Origin: an uncultured Bacilli bacterium
Lineage (GTDB): Bacteria > Bacillota_I > Bacilli_A > RF39 > UBA660
Length of the DNA: 64,000 nt
Direction of reading: 5' to 3'
Assembly (NCBI GenBank): GCA_934101425.1
Contig: CAKOQQ010000004.1
Location: 62,001 to 126,000, forward strand
The position numbers were made by a program, and so were the translations under genes. Below the pieces are notes generated by a model. The model had not been told where the DNA came from, searched no databases, and worked only from the letters and a program-made list of their open reading frames with translations. Below, piece after piece: positions 33,715 to 43,542 of the stretch (positions within the stretch are counted from its first letter, which is position 1; each line of letters opens with the position of its first letter).

Positions 33715-34281
33715 ATGAAGAAGATTGAATACATAATATATTTAGTAATTATATTTTTACTACTATTAAATTTTTATATAGAAGAAAATAAAGAATTAGA
33801 AAGTAATGATGTAAAAACTTATATTAAAGTTGAAATAAAGGGTAAAGTAAAAAATCCTGGTGTTTATGAACTTTTAAGTGGTTCTAGGGTTATCGATTTA
33901 ATAACTAAAGCTGGTGGTGTAAACTCCGATGTAAATACTAGTAATATAAATATGTCAAGTAAACTTACTGATGAAATGGTTGTTATGATTGAAAATGATA
34001 GTAAAAGTATATTTTATATAGAAAATACGTGTGTTTGTCCAACAGTAAAAAGCATGGGATGTAATACATATTTTGATTCTATTTTTTCATCTAAAGTATC
34101 AATTAATACAGCTACTTTAAATGAACTTATGAAAATAAAAGGAATAGGTGAAACTAGAGCTAAAGCAATAATAGAATATAGAGAAAAGAATGGTAATTTT
34201 AATAGCATAGAAGAACTTAAAAATGTTAAAGGAATAGGTAATAGTATATATGAAAAAATTAAACCTTATATTTCTCTTTAG
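33715..34281 (+). CDS. comEA: Competence DNA receptor ComEA
   Basis: 188 residues: one membrane anchor (about 5-20), an SLBB domain (IKVEIKGKVKNPGVYELLSGSRVIDLITKAGG) and two helix-hairpin-helix motifs (INTATLNELMKIKGIGETRAKAIIEYRE, NVKGIGNSIYEKIKPYI). It binds incoming DNA and hands it to ComEC. An ORF could start at 33622, but the AGGAGG ribosome binding site selects the ATG at 33715. comEC overlaps its 3' end by 32 bases, so they are coupled. Confidence 0.92.
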   Translation: MKKIEYIIYLVIIFLLLLNFYIEENKELESNDVKTYIKVEIKGKVKNPGVYELLSGSRVIDLITKAGGVNSDVNTSNINMSSKLTDEMVVMIENDSKSIFYIENTCVCPTVKSMGCNTYFDSIFSSKVSINTATLNELMKIKGIGETRAKAIIEYREKNGNFNSIEELKNVKGIGNSIYEKIKPYISL

Positions 34282-36187
34282 TATTATATATGTTTTTATA
34301 GTAATAAAATTTAATTTAATTACTACGAAATATAATGATATAGTAAGTGTTACTGGAGTAGTAACTAATATAAAGTATAGTAACGATAAAACTACTATAA
34401 CTATTAAAAATAAAGAGAAAATACTAATTTATACAAATAGTAATATATCTTTAAGTTTAGGTGATTATATTAATGTTACAGGAAAGTTTTATTTGCCAGG
34501 TGAGAATACAACTAAAAATATATTTAATTATAGAAATTATCTAAAAAGCAAAAAAATATTTTGGATTACTAATAATCCTGAAATTAATATAATTAAATAT
34601 AATAAAAATATTTTTTATAAGATTAAAAATAAAATTATTCATAAAATTAATAATGAATATTTAAATTCTTTTATATTAGGTGATAATAGTTATTTAGATG
34701 ATACTGTTATAACTAGTTATAGAATAAATGGTATAAGTCATTTATTTAGTATTTCTGGTATGCATATTACTTTATTATCAACATTATTATTAAAACTTTT
34801 AAGTAAAATATTTAAAAGCAAAAAGGTAATATATATATTAGTGTCAAGTTTTTTAATTTTTTACATGTTTTTAATAGACTTTACACCATCTGTTATAAGA
34901 GCTGTACTGTTATTTATTATACTTAATTTTACTAAGAATAAAGCTTCTAGTGCACTAATTATAATATTATCTATTTTACTCATTATAAATCCATATTATA
35001 TTTATGATTTAGGATTTAAATATAGTTTTATAGTTAGTTTTTTTCTTATTAGATTTAATTATCTATTTAATAAAAACTATTTTTATAATTTAATTTTAAT
35101 TTCTTTAATTGCTTTTTTAGCTAGTATACCAATTCAAATAAATAATTTTTTTAGTATTAATTTATTGACTATTATAAATAATACTATATTTGTACCATTA
35201 GTATCTATAATTATTTTTCCTTTTTCCCTACTTACTTTTCTTTTAAAACCATTAATTCCAGTACTTGATTTTCTAATGAATATATTTGAACATTTAAGTA
35301 TATTTATGTCTAAATTTAATATACAAATGATAATTCCTAAAATGCCTATTTTTTTAATTATTATATATTATATTTTGTTATATAATCTAAATAAAATCAA
35401 CTTTGTTATAATAGTATTTTTCCTTTTTATCTATTCTAATATAAAGTACTTTAATCCAAGGTGCGAAGTAACTTTTTTAGATGTTGGTCAAGGTGATTCT
35501 ATATTTATTAGTCTTCCATATAATAAAGGCAATATTTTAATAGATACAGGTGGCAATTTATTTAGTGATAAAAACTATATTTCAAATAATATAACAATTC
35601 CTTATTTAAAAAGTATAGGAGTAAAGAAATTAGATTACCTTATTATTACTCATGGAGATGCTGATCATGCTAAAGAGGCTCTAAATATAATAAATAATAT
35701 AAAAGTAGATCGTATACTACTTAATAACTATAATAATGAATTAGAGAGTAAATTAGATGGTAAAAATATAGGCAATACTATTTTAAATATAAATGGTTAT
35801 AAATTTAGAATTTTTAATTATAGAAATACTATAGAAAATAATGATAGTTTAATTGTTTATACAATTATAAGTAATTATAAACTTCTATTTATGGGAGACG
35901 CTACATATCTAGAGGAAAAAATGCTTTTAAAAGACTTTAATATTAGAGACATTGATATATTAAAAGTTGGACATCATGGTTCTAAAACATCTTCATCAAA
36001 AGAATTTATTGAAAAGTTAAAACCAACGTATTCAATAATATCAGTTGGCGAAAATAATATGTATGGTCATCCAAATAAAGAGGTATTAAAAAACTTAAAT
36101 GCTTCTAAAATACTTAGAACTGATCTATCTGGTACAATAAATTTTGTTTTTAATAAAAATAAATATAAAGTTATAACGTATAAATAA
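34250..36187 (+). CDS. comEC: DNA uptake channel ComEC/Rec2
   Basis: Carries single-stranded DNA across the membrane. Order: N-terminal membrane segments, DUF4131-like OB region, the Competence membrane domain (GISHLFSISGMHITLLSTLL is its signature), further membrane segments, and a C-terminal metallo-beta-lactamase-like domain (FLDVGQGDSIFISLPY, THGDADHAKEALNII, GHHGSKTSSS). 645 residues is somewhat short for ComEC (about 700-780). The ATG at 34250 is inside comEA. Confidence 0.94.
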   Translation: MKKLNLIFLFSIIYVFIVIKFNLITTKYNDIVSVTGVVTNIKYSNDKTTITIKNKEKILIYTNSNISLSLGDYINVTGKFYLPGENTTKNIFNYRNYLKSKKIFWITNNPEINIIKYNKNIFYKIKNKIIHKINNEYLNSFILGDNSYLDDTVITSYRINGISHLFSISGMHITLLSTLLLKLLSKIFKSKKVIYILVSSFLIFYMFLIDFTPSVIRAVLLFIILNFTKNKASSALIIILSILLIINPYYIYDLGFKYSFIVSFFLIRFNYLFNKNYFYNLILISLIAFLASIPIQINNFFSINLLTIINNTIFVPLVSIIIFPFSLLTFLLKPLIPVLDFLMNIFEHLSIFMSKFNIQMIIPKMPIFLIIIYYILLYNLNKINFVIIVFFLFIYSNIKYFNPRCEVTFLDVGQGDSIFISLPYNKGNILIDTGGNLFSDKNYISNNITIPYLKSIGVKKLDYLIITHGDADHAKEALNIINNIKVDRILLNNYNNELESKLDGKNIGNTILNINGYKFRIFNYRNTIENNDSLIVYTIISNYKLLFMGDATYLEEKMLLKDFNIRDIDILKVGHHGSKTSSSKEFIEKLKPTYSIISVGENNMYGHPNKEVLKNLNASKILRTDLSGTINFVFNKNKYKVITYK

Positions 36188-36219
36188 TAATAATATGTTA
36201 TAATGAGTATGGGTGAGTT

Positions 36220-36576
36220 ATGAAAATAAGAATAATTGAAACTAGTTGGAGTGGTAGACCAGGATATGTTCCAAAAGAAATTTTACATGAATATGAAGCA
36301 ATCTTAAATAAAGAATATGTAGTTAAAACTCGTGATGTAGAATACATAAAAGAAAACAAGATAATAAAATCTACTGAAATAGTATTATCTTTTGTTATTA
36401 CTTCAATAAATGAAGATGGTGTAACAATCCATACGAACGATTCTTTTTCGTTAGACGGTGCGGGAATGTTTTTAAAAGGTGAACAAAAGGATTTTAAGGT
36501 TTTAAAAGGAGATAGTCTTAAATTAACAACTTTAACTTTAGATTATGGTTACATTTTTATCTTTAGTTTGGAATAA
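36220..36576 (+). CDS. Hypothetical 118-residue protein
   Basis: A short soluble-looking protein beginning KIRIIETSWSGRPGYVPKEI. I do not recognise its family; it looks mostly beta-strand with no membrane segment. GGTGAGTT before the ATG is a good ribosome binding site, and a terminator follows directly, so it is a real gene. It is 32 bases after comEC on the same strand. Confidence 0.6.
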   Translation: MKIRIIETSWSGRPGYVPKEILHEYEAILNKEYVVKTRDVEYIKENKIIKSTEIVLSFVITSINEDGVTIHTNDSFSLDGAGMFLKGEQKDFKVLKGDSLKLTTLTLDYGYIFIFSLE

Positions 36577-36595
36577 AAAGAGATTACTCTTTTTT
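36575..36595 (+). terminator. Intrinsic terminator after the hypothetical gene
   Basis: AAAAAGAG-ATTA-CTCTTTTT hairpin plus T run, starting in the stop codon. Confidence 0.85.
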
Positions 36596-36638
36596 ATTTA
36601 CAATTTTTTTATCTTAATGACAAAATTCGACAAATTTA

Positions 36639-36667
36639 TTGATATATTAATAATATTTTGGTATACT
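36639..36667 (+). promoter_or_regulatory. Predicted promoter of the second surface/glycosidase module
   Basis: TTGATA (36639-36644), 17-bp spacer, TATACT (36662-36667). Confidence 0.65.
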
Positions 36668-36693
36668 TTTATATGTGTATAGTAGGAGGAATT

Positions 36694-37992
36694 ATGGCAG
36701 AAGAAAAAGAAAAGAAAACTAAAAAGAAAAAGAAAAAAATGAGTAAATTTGAACTAATTTTTGATTTAATTAGTGTTGTTTTTTTAGTTGGATTTGCTAT
36801 ATTTTATGGATATAGAATGATTCATTATAAAAAAATATTTACTCCAAAAAGTAGTGATGGAAAGAAAATAGTATTGCTTAATAATACTATTAAAGCTGAA
36901 AATGATAATGGATTAGTTCAAGAAGGAAGATATTATATTTTTAAAGGTGAAAATGCCAAAAATTATATAAAATTTTCTAATATGTTATTTAGAATAACTA
37001 AAATTAATTCAGATGGAACTATGGAAATGGTTCTTGATGATACATTAAATTATTTAGCTTTTGATAAAGAAAAATACGAATTTGATACTTCAAATATAGA
37101 TAATTATTTAAATGAATATTTCTATAAAAAATTAAATACTTCTTTACTTACAACTGGTACTTATTGTAAGGATAAAGTAAGTGATTTAAATAAAATCACA
37201 TGTGAAAATAAGGGGACATCTAATGTAAAATTACTTAGTGTATCAGATTATTTAAATAGTAAAAAAGATGATAAATCATATTTAAATGATTCTAGTATAG
37301 TGTGGTTAAACGATAACAATGGTGAACAAGTTTGGTTACTTAATAAATCTAATTTATCATTATCTAGTCCAAACGAATTATATGAAGTAAAACCAGTATT
37401 AACATTAAATAATGTAGTTGGGGTTTATAGTGGATCTGGTACAAAAGATGATCCTTATATAATTGAAGAAAAAAATGAATATTTTGCTAGCTATGTAAAA
37501 TTAGATAATGATATATATCGTGTTACTGACATTAATAGTAATACTCTTAAATTAACAATGAATGGTTTATATAAAGATGGAAATACTAAAATGCAATTTT
37601 CTAGTTCTTCTAATACATTTAGTTTAGAAAATGGTCTTGGTAAGCATTTAAATAGTACATTCTTAGATGAAATATCATATAGTAGTGTATTAGTAGAATG
37701 CGAACATAATGTTGGTATGTATAATAGATATTATGAAAATGTATTAAAAAATCCCGTAACTGCTAAAGTATCTATACCATCTATTATCGATCCAATATTT
37801 AATAAGGAAGATAATAACTATTATTTAACAACACCATTTGAAGATAAATATGTATATATTTTTAATAAAGATTTATATGCAGTAAAACCAACTGCTTTAA
37901 GAAATATTAAACCAGTTATTTGTATTGATAAAAAGAGTATTAAATCTGGTGATGGTTCATTAAATAATCCATATGTTGTAGAGGTGAAATAA
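36694..37992 (+). CDS. Membrane-anchored protein with two DUF6273-like domains, paralogue of 8425
   Basis: 432 residues: a lysine-rich cytoplasmic start (EEKEKKTKKKKKK), one membrane segment (about 20-40), then two repeats of the same extracellular domain as in the gene at 8425 (YIKFSNMLFRITKI and YVKLDNDIYRVTDI as first strands; VKPVLTLNN and IKPVICIDK near the ends; GSGTKDDPYII and GDGSLNNPYVV as closing segments). It starts at the ATG behind AGTAGGAGGAATT; an in-frame upstream start at 36658 overlaps the -10 element. It overlaps the next gene by one base (TAATG). Unknown function, presumably surface. Confidence 0.6.
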   Translation: MAEEKEKKTKKKKKKMSKFELIFDLISVVFLVGFAIFYGYRMIHYKKIFTPKSSDGKKIVLLNNTIKAENDNGLVQEGRYYIFKGENAKNYIKFSNMLFRITKINSDGTMEMVLDDTLNYLAFDKEKYEFDTSNIDNYLNEYFYKKLNTSLLTTGTYCKDKVSDLNKITCENKGTSNVKLLSVSDYLNSKKDDKSYLNDSSIVWLNDNNGEQVWLLNKSNLSLSSPNELYEVKPVLTLNNVVGVYSGSGTKDDPYIIEEKNEYFASYVKLDNDIYRVTDINSNTLKLTMNGLYKDGNTKMQFSSSSNTFSLENGLGKHLNSTFLDEISYSSVLVECEHNVGMYNRYYENVLKNPVTAKVSIPSIIDPIFNKEDNNYYLTTPFEDKYVYIFNKDLYAVKPTALRNIKPVICIDKKSIKSGDGSLNNPYVVEVK

Positions 37993-38999
37993 TGAAGAAG
38001 AAAACAATAATAATAATTATACTTGATATACTTGCTCTTACAGGTTTCTTTATCTTTTATGGGCCTATTAAAAAAATAAAAGTATGGTGGATTAATACTG
38101 CTATGAATACTATGTCTCATCAATATTTTGCTTATATATTTTATTCTGAAGACATGGTAAAAGATGTTTTAAATTCAAATTATTTTATACCCATTACAGA
38201 AAAAATTAATTTAGATGATATTGTCATTGATACTAAACCAAAAGATTCATACCAAAATGAATATGATGAAGAAATATTAACTAGAGGTGATAATGACGAT
38301 TATAAAATCATCGAAGTAGAAATTGGCGGATATAAATCTTATATAACTGCAATATATGATCCTTCTAAAGTAAAGCTAATATCAAAAGAAGTATTAGGCA
38401 CAGGCGGTAATGCTGAAACTACATTATCAATGTGTAAGAGAACTAATTCTAGAGTTTGTATTAATGCTGGGGCATTAAAACCTAATGCTCAAGACTTATC
38501 TACAGATATACCAATGGGTTATGTAATCCAAGATGGTGAAATTATATATGCTACAAATAGAAATGCAAAAGGAAATTTAATTGGTTTTAATAAAGATAAT
38601 AAACTTATGCTTGTTACTACAACAGGTAGTGAAGCTTTAGAAATGGGTATGAGAGATGCTATAGAATTTGGTCCATTCTTAATTATAAATGGTAAAGCTA
38701 TGAAATCTGTTGGTAATGGAGGATATGGAAATGCTCCAAGAAGTGTTATTGCTCAAAGAAAAGATGGGGTAGTATTATTCTTAACTACTGATAGTAAAAG
38801 ACTGTATGGTGGACCTACTTTGGATGAGGTTATTAAAACATTACAAAAATATGGAGCTTATAATGCAGCTAATTTAGATGGTGGTGCATCTACATCTTTA
38901 GTTGTTGAAGGAAAACTTCATAATACTCCAAGAAGTGGTTATGGTAAGATTTTACCACAAGGTAGAGGAGTAGTAACTGCTTTTGCTCTTACAAAATAA
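37992..38999 (+). CDS. Phosphodiester glycosidase (NAGPA/DUF2233) family protein, paralogue of 9644
   Basis: 335 residues with one membrane anchor (about 5-22). The diagnostic segments are NAPRSVIAQRKDG and ANLDGGASTSLVVEG, matching those in the 9644 gene product (shared N-terminal stretch HQYFAYIFYS as well). It is translationally coupled to the DUF6273-like gene and followed by a terminator. Duplication of both genes in the same order shows they act together. Confidence 0.82.
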   Translation: MKKKTIIIIILDILALTGFFIFYGPIKKIKVWWINTAMNTMSHQYFAYIFYSEDMVKDVLNSNYFIPITEKINLDDIVIDTKPKDSYQNEYDEEILTRGDNDDYKIIEVEIGGYKSYITAIYDPSKVKLISKEVLGTGGNAETTLSMCKRTNSRVCINAGALKPNAQDLSTDIPMGYVIQDGEIIYATNRNAKGNLIGFNKDNKLMLVTTTGSEALEMGMRDAIEFGPFLIINGKAMKSVGNGGYGNAPRSVIAQRKDGVVLFLTTDSKRLYGGPTLDEVIKTLQKYGAYNAANLDGGASTSLVVEGKLHNTPRSGYGKILPQGRGVVTAFALTK

Positions 39000-39020
39000 A
39001 AGAACTTTAAGTTCTTTTTT
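38997..39020. terminator. Terminator between the glycosidase gene and DUF6512-like gene
   Basis: AAAGAAC / GTTCTTT stem with a short loop; T run on the plus strand and A run upstream, so it may serve both convergent genes. Confidence 0.7.
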
Positions 39021-39558
39021 ATTGTAATATATAATGATTTAATCCATATTTTTCTTCTAATGGATCAAAAAATAAATCGGAGGTAATGGGGGTATAAGTA
39101 AGATATCCAAATGTAATATATGATAATATAATAAATATTAAAGATATAATATTACTATATTTTATATTATTTGTATTTTGAATTTTATAACTAATTTTTT
39201 CTACTAATAATATAGTGATAAACATTATTGTAATAGTGATTATAAAGTTTTCACCAATTTTATAATATATTGGTAAAAATATTATTAAATATATAGGAAT
39301 AGATAATATAGCTGGTATAAAAAGTGATAATAAATAGTTATTTACTTTTATATCTTTTTTCTTTATAATAATATACTCAATGGCACCACTAAATATTATA
39401 GAAGTAAATAATAATTTCATATGTTCCCATATACTTTCATTTACTGGAAAGAAAATAGAAAATATAAAATTAGGAAATTTATCGTAGAAAAAGTGAAAAG
39501 GGAATGCTAATAGAAATATAATAATAGTCATAATAATTTTTAATTTTTTTGTATTCAT
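39019..39558 (-). CDS. DUF6512-like membrane protein
   Basis: 179 residues, about six membrane segments. FPVNESIWEHMKLLF near residue 40 resembles the conserved block of DUF6512-type proteins; I am fairly sure of that. No function is known. The frame extends to a GTG at 39567; the ATG at 39558 fits better because a GTGAT lies just before it. It is alone on the minus strand between the glycosidase gene and dnaG. Confidence 0.6.
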   Translation of the reverse strand: MNTKKLKIIMTIIIFLLAFPFHFFYDKFPNFIFSIFFPVNESIWEHMKLLFTSIIFSGAIEYIIIKKKDIKVNNYLLSLFIPAILSIPIYLIIFLPIYYKIGENFIITITIMFITILLVEKISYKIQNTNNIKYSNIISLIFIILSYITFGYLTYTPITSDLFFDPLEEKYGLNHYILQ

Positions 39559-39658
39559 ATCAATCACATTAAATATTATGCTTAAAAATGCAAAAAAATT
39601 GCTAAAAAAGAGGAAATTTAATTTTTTTGTCGTATATTAATAATTGGAAGGTGATAAC

Positions 39659-41368
39659 GTGGCTAGAATTGATAATGATACAATAAATAAAATAAAAGAT
39701 AGCTTAGATATTGTTGATGTCATTTCTAATTATGTCTCACTAACAAGTCGTGGCAAAAATTATTTTGGTGTTTGTCCCTTTCATGATGACACTAATCCTA
39801 GTATGTCTGTATCAAAAGAAAAGCAAATATATACTTGCTTTTCTTGCGGAGCATCTGGCAATGTTATAAAATTTATAATGGATTATGAAAACATTAGTTT
39901 TCCAGAAGCTCTTAAAAAATGTGCTAATATGGCTAATATTCATATTGATATAAATGATAAAGCTCCAATTTTAAATCATAAAGAATTATATGAAATATAT
40001 GATTTATCTTGTAAATTTTATCAAAATAATTTAAATTCCAAATTGGGACATTCTGCTAAAGAATATTTATATAATAGGGGAATTACTGATGAAATAATTA
40101 AAGAATTTTCAATTGGATATTCCTTAAAAAAAAGAACTTTACTTACAGAATTTTTAACTAATAAAGGATATACTAAAAAGGATATGTTAAAAAGTGGTCT
40201 TGTATTAGAAAAAGATTCTATGTTTGATATATATAGTAATAGAATAATGTTTCCGATTAAAAATAGGAATGGACAAGTTATTGCTTTTAGTGGTAGAATT
40301 TTTGATACTGTAGATACATCTAAATATATAAATTCAAAAGAAAGTGAAATATTTAAGAAAAGTGAAGTATTATATAATTTAGATAAAGCTAAGGAACATG
40401 CAAGAAATTCAGGAAGAGTAATTATAATGGAAGGATTCTTTGATGTAATAGCTGCTTATATATCAGGAATAAAATATGCTGTTGCTACAATGGGGACTGC
40501 TATTACAAAAGAACATGCAGCGATTATAAAGAAGACTGCCAAAGAAGTTATTTTATGTTTTGACGGAGATAGGGCAGGTCTAAAAGCTACTTTAAGTTGT
40601 ATTGATGAACTTTCTAAAGTCAATGTTGAACCTAAAATAGTTATTTTAGAAGATAATTTGGATCCTGATGAATATTTAAAAAAGTATGGAAAAGAAAAGT
40701 TAAAAGAACGCTTAGAAAATCCTATGGGACTTTTAGATTTTAAATTAAGATATAGAAAAAAAGATAAGGATTTAACTACATCATCTGATATGGCATTATA
40801 TGTTAATGAGATGATTAATGAAATAAATTCGGTAAATGATGAAATAGAGAAAGAAATTGTGCTAAAAAAACTAAGCGAGGAATCTCACTTGGATATAGAT
40901 TTTTTAAGGGGTAAAATAAAAAAAGAAGAAAAAGTAGCACCTACTAATATAGTAAAAGAAGAACATGAAAATGTATGCTTGAAGGCAGAAAAACATCTTA
41001 TTTATTATATGCTTCAAAATAAAGAAGTTATTGTTATGTATAATAAGAAAGTATCTTATATGCCTGATAGTGATATGCGGATGTTAGCAAGAGAAATAAG
41101 TTTATTTTATAAAGAGTATGGCCATATTGATATTTCTGAATTTATGAACTATATTATTGATAATGAAAAATTATCTAAGACTCTTGGAGAAGTATTAAAA
41201 CAAAATTTAAAGGATAACTACAAAATAGAAGAAATAGAAAAATTAATTGATAGTATTGATGAATATAATAAAAAACAACATTTAGATAGTTTAAAAAATA
41301 AAGCGAATAAAACATTGGATTCAAAATATTTAGATGAAATATTAAAAATAAGAAAAGGTGAGATGTAA
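39659..41368 (+). CDS. dnaG: DNA primase
   Basis: Makes RNA primers for replication. The N-terminal CHC2 zinc finger shows CPFH and CFSC (about residues 37-61); the catalytic core begins at about 110, with the TOPRIM block IIMEGFFDVIAAY and CFDGDRAGLKA. The C-terminal DnaB-binding domain is short. 569 residues is typical for Firmicutes. The start is GTG at 39659 after GGAAGGTGATAAC. It heads the dnaG-rpoD-trmK operon. Confidence 0.96.
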   Translation: MARIDNDTINKIKDSLDIVDVISNYVSLTSRGKNYFGVCPFHDDTNPSMSVSKEKQIYTCFSCGASGNVIKFIMDYENISFPEALKKCANMANIHIDINDKAPILNHKELYEIYDLSCKFYQNNLNSKLGHSAKEYLYNRGITDEIIKEFSIGYSLKKRTLLTEFLTNKGYTKKDMLKSGLVLEKDSMFDIYSNRIMFPIKNRNGQVIAFSGRIFDTVDTSKYINSKESEIFKKSEVLYNLDKAKEHARNSGRVIIMEGFFDVIAAYISGIKYAVATMGTAITKEHAAIIKKTAKEVILCFDGDRAGLKATLSCIDELSKVNVEPKIVILEDNLDPDEYLKKYGKEKLKERLENPMGLLDFKLRYRKKDKDLTTSSDMALYVNEMINEINSVNDEIEKEIVLKKLSEESHLDIDFLRGKIKKEEKVAPTNIVKEEHENVCLKAEKHLIYYMLQNKEVIVMYNKKVSYMPDSDMRMLAREISLFYKEYGHIDISEFMNYIIDNEKLSKTLGEVLKQNLKDNYKIEEIEKLIDSIDEYNKKQHLDSLKNKANKTLDSKYLDEILKIRKGEM

Positions 41369-42453
41369 TGGTAAATGAAATTAAGACTTTCGAAGAAAGA
41401 AAAGAAGAACTAGTAAAATTAGGTAAAGAAAAAGGGTTTATTACTTATGAAGAATTAGCTAATAAATTAAAAGGTTTGGACTTAGATGGTGATTCTTTAG
41501 ATGATTTATATAATGTATTTAATGAAAATAGCATAGCTGTAGTATCTGAAGAAGAAAGTGATTCTGGAGCTGGATCTGTTGAAAGTTTATTACTTGATGA
41601 TACTTCTTTAACTAAAGATTTAACTATAAATGATCCTGTTAGAATGTATTTAAAGGAAATTGGACAAATTAAATTGCTTACTATGGATGAAGAACTTGAT
41701 TTAGCTGAAAGAATTCAAAATGGTGATGAACAAGCTAAAAATATATTAGCAGAAGCAAATTTGAGACTTGTTGTTAGTATAGCTAAAAGATATGTTGGTA
41801 GAGGTATGTTATTTCTAGATTTAATTCAAGAAGGAAATATTGGACTTATGAAATCAGTAGAAAAGTTTGATGTTTCTAAAGGATATAAATTTTCTACTTA
41901 TGCAACATGGTGGATTAGACAAGCTATAACAAGAGCTATCGCAGATCAAGCAAGAACTATTCGTGTTCCAGTTCATATGGTTGAAACTATAAATAAACTT
42001 GCTAGAATTCAAAGACAATTAACTCTTGAACTTAATAGGGAACCAACTGAAGAAGAACTAGCTAAAAAAATGAATGTTTCAGTGGAAAAGATTCGTGAAA
42101 TATATAAAATATCTCAAGAACCAGTTAGTTTAGAAACTCCTATTGGTGAAGAAGATGATTCTCATTTAGGTGATTTCATAAAAGATGAAAGAAATTTAAG
42201 CCCTGAAGAATATGCAACTAATGAAATGCTTAAAGATGAAATTGCTGAAGTTTTAGAAACTTTAACTGAAAGAGAAGAAAAAGTTATAAGATTGAGATTC
42301 GGATTAGAAGATGGTAAAAGTAGAACTCTAGAAGAAGTTGGTCAATTATTTGGTGTTACTAGAGAAAGAATTAGACAAATTGAAGCTAAAGCTTTAAGAA
42401 AATTGAGACATCCATCTCGTTCAAGAAAATTAAAAGATTATATGGGGGAATAA
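41368..42453 (+). CDS. rpoD: Primary sigma factor RpoD/SigA
   Basis: 361 residues. Region 1.2 (DPVRMYLKEIGQIKLLT), region 2 (LRLVVSIAKRYVGRG to KFSTYATWWIRQAI, contacts -10), region 3 and region 4 (EEVGQLFGVTRERIRQIEAKALRKLRH, contacts -35). All are canonical for sigma-70, so -35 TTGACA and -10 TATAAT calls elsewhere in the window are valid. TAATG overlap with dnaG; trmK follows with another one-base overlap. Confidence 0.98.
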   Translation: MVNEIKTFEERKEELVKLGKEKGFITYEELANKLKGLDLDGDSLDDLYNVFNENSIAVVSEEESDSGAGSVESLLLDDTSLTKDLTINDPVRMYLKEIGQIKLLTMDEELDLAERIQNGDEQAKNILAEANLRLVVSIAKRYVGRGMLFLDLIQEGNIGLMKSVEKFDVSKGYKFSTYATWWIRQAITRAIADQARTIRVPVHMVETINKLARIQRQLTLELNREPTEEELAKKMNVSVEKIREIYKISQEPVSLETPIGEEDDSHLGDFIKDERNLSPEEYATNEMLKDEIAEVLETLTEREEKVIRLRFGLEDGKSRTLEEVGQLFGVTRERIRQIEAKALRKLRHPSRSRKLKDYMGE

Positions 42454-43076
42454 TGAATATTTCTGCTAGACTCAAGACAATAGCTTCTTTAGTTAAAGAT
42501 AATTCAAGTATAGTTGATGTTGGATGTGATCATGGACTTCTAGATATATATTTAACTAAGTATAAGAATGTACATTGTGTAGCTAGTGATAATAAAGCTT
42601 CATGTTTAAATAATGCCATATCCAATATAAAAAAATATAATTTAGAAGATAGAATAAAAACTATTTTATGTGATGGAGTAGAAGGTATTGATTTAGATAC
42701 TATTGATACTGTTATAATATCTGGTATGGGAACTGATACTATCATAAACATTATCAAAAACAAAAATATAAATCATATGATTATTCAATCAAACAATAAT
42801 CTTTATGAATTAAGAAAAAAAATTACTAATATGGGATATATGATTATTAATGAAGTAGTGGTATTTGAATATAAATACTATGTTATAATTGAATTTATTA
42901 AAGGAAATAAAAAATATAATGAATTAGAATTACGATATGGTCCTATATTATTAAAGAATAATAATAAAGAATATTTTACTTATTTGTATAATAAATTAAA
43001 TAATATAAAAAAGAAAAATAAAAATTTACCTTTTAAAGATAAATTTTATATATGGAAACTAAAAAAATATTGTTAA
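42453..43076 (+). CDS. trmK: tRNA (adenine(22)-N1)-methyltransferase TrmK
   Basis: 207 residues, SAM-dependent methyltransferase of tRNA A22 (B. subtilis YqfN). Motif I is VDVGCDHGLLDIYL and a later VIISGMGTDTI is the family-specific block. Its place after dnaG-rpoD is the same as in B. subtilis. It overlaps rpoD by one base. Confidence 0.93.
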   Translation: MNISARLKTIASLVKDNSSIVDVGCDHGLLDIYLTKYKNVHCVASDNKASCLNNAISNIKKYNLEDRIKTILCDGVEGIDLDTIDTVIISGMGTDTIINIIKNKNINHMIIQSNNNLYELRKKITNMGYMIINEVVVFEYKYYVIIEFIKGNKKYNELELRYGPILLKNNNKEYFTYLYNKLNNIKKKNKNLPFKDKFYIWKLKKYC

Positions 43077-43086
43077 ACAATATTTT
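43064..43086. terminator. Bidirectional terminator between trmK and yqfQ-like gene
   Basis: AAAATATTGTT and AACAATATTTT are complementary arms around a single base; T/A runs at both ends. Confidence 0.75.
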
Positions 43087-43432
43087 ATACGAAGAAGGTT
43101 GGAGAATTTTCACTAAAAGAATCACTTGTTGATTCTTTTTCTATATTTGTATCTATATTGTCATTTTTTATTACTTTATTACTTTGTTTTGTTGGTTTTT
43201 TATCAGTTTTTCTAAATTCATTCATTACTTTAAACATAGTTTTTGTATTTTTAACAAGTGGTGATATTTGTTTTACCATAGGTATTGCTTGATTCATAAA
43301 ATTAATTGTTTTTTGTGTTCCATTTAATATACTACTAAAATTTATACCTCTAAAAAGTCTAGTGAAAAGACCACCTGTAGCACCAGACGCATAGCCGGTT
43401 GGTGCCATATTATAAAATGGATAGTAATTCAT
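43085..43432 (-). CDS. YqfQ/VrrA-like protein
   Basis: 115 residues, low complexity at the C-terminus (lysine, aspartate, serine). The segment FTRLFRGINFSSILNGTQKTINFMNQAIPMVKQISPLVKN matches the YqfQ/VrrA family. In B. subtilis yqfQ lies in the same dnaG/sigA/trmK region, which supports the call. The role is unknown. Confidence 0.65.
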   Translation of the reverse strand: MNYYPFYNMAPTGYASGATGGLFTRLFRGINFSSILNGTQKTINFMNQAIPMVKQISPLVKNTKTMFKVMNEFRKTDKKPTKQSNKVIKNDNIDTNIEKESTSDSFSENSPTFFV

Positions 43433-43498
43433 AAATAATCCTTTCTAGAATATTATATGAAAAAAATAAAAAATGTTTTACTTTTCATATTTATATGC

Positions 43499-43504
43499 TA
43501 TAAT
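43499..43504 (+). promoter_or_regulatory. -10 element of the pilC-pilD operon
   Basis: TATAAT at 43499-43504 preceded by TGC (extended -10); the -35 region is weak. It places the transcription start just at or after the ATG at 43510, so that ATG is unlikely to be the pilC start. Confidence 0.5.
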
Positions 43505-43542
43505 ATTATATGTATAGAATAGTAAAGTGGTTGGTGATAAAA

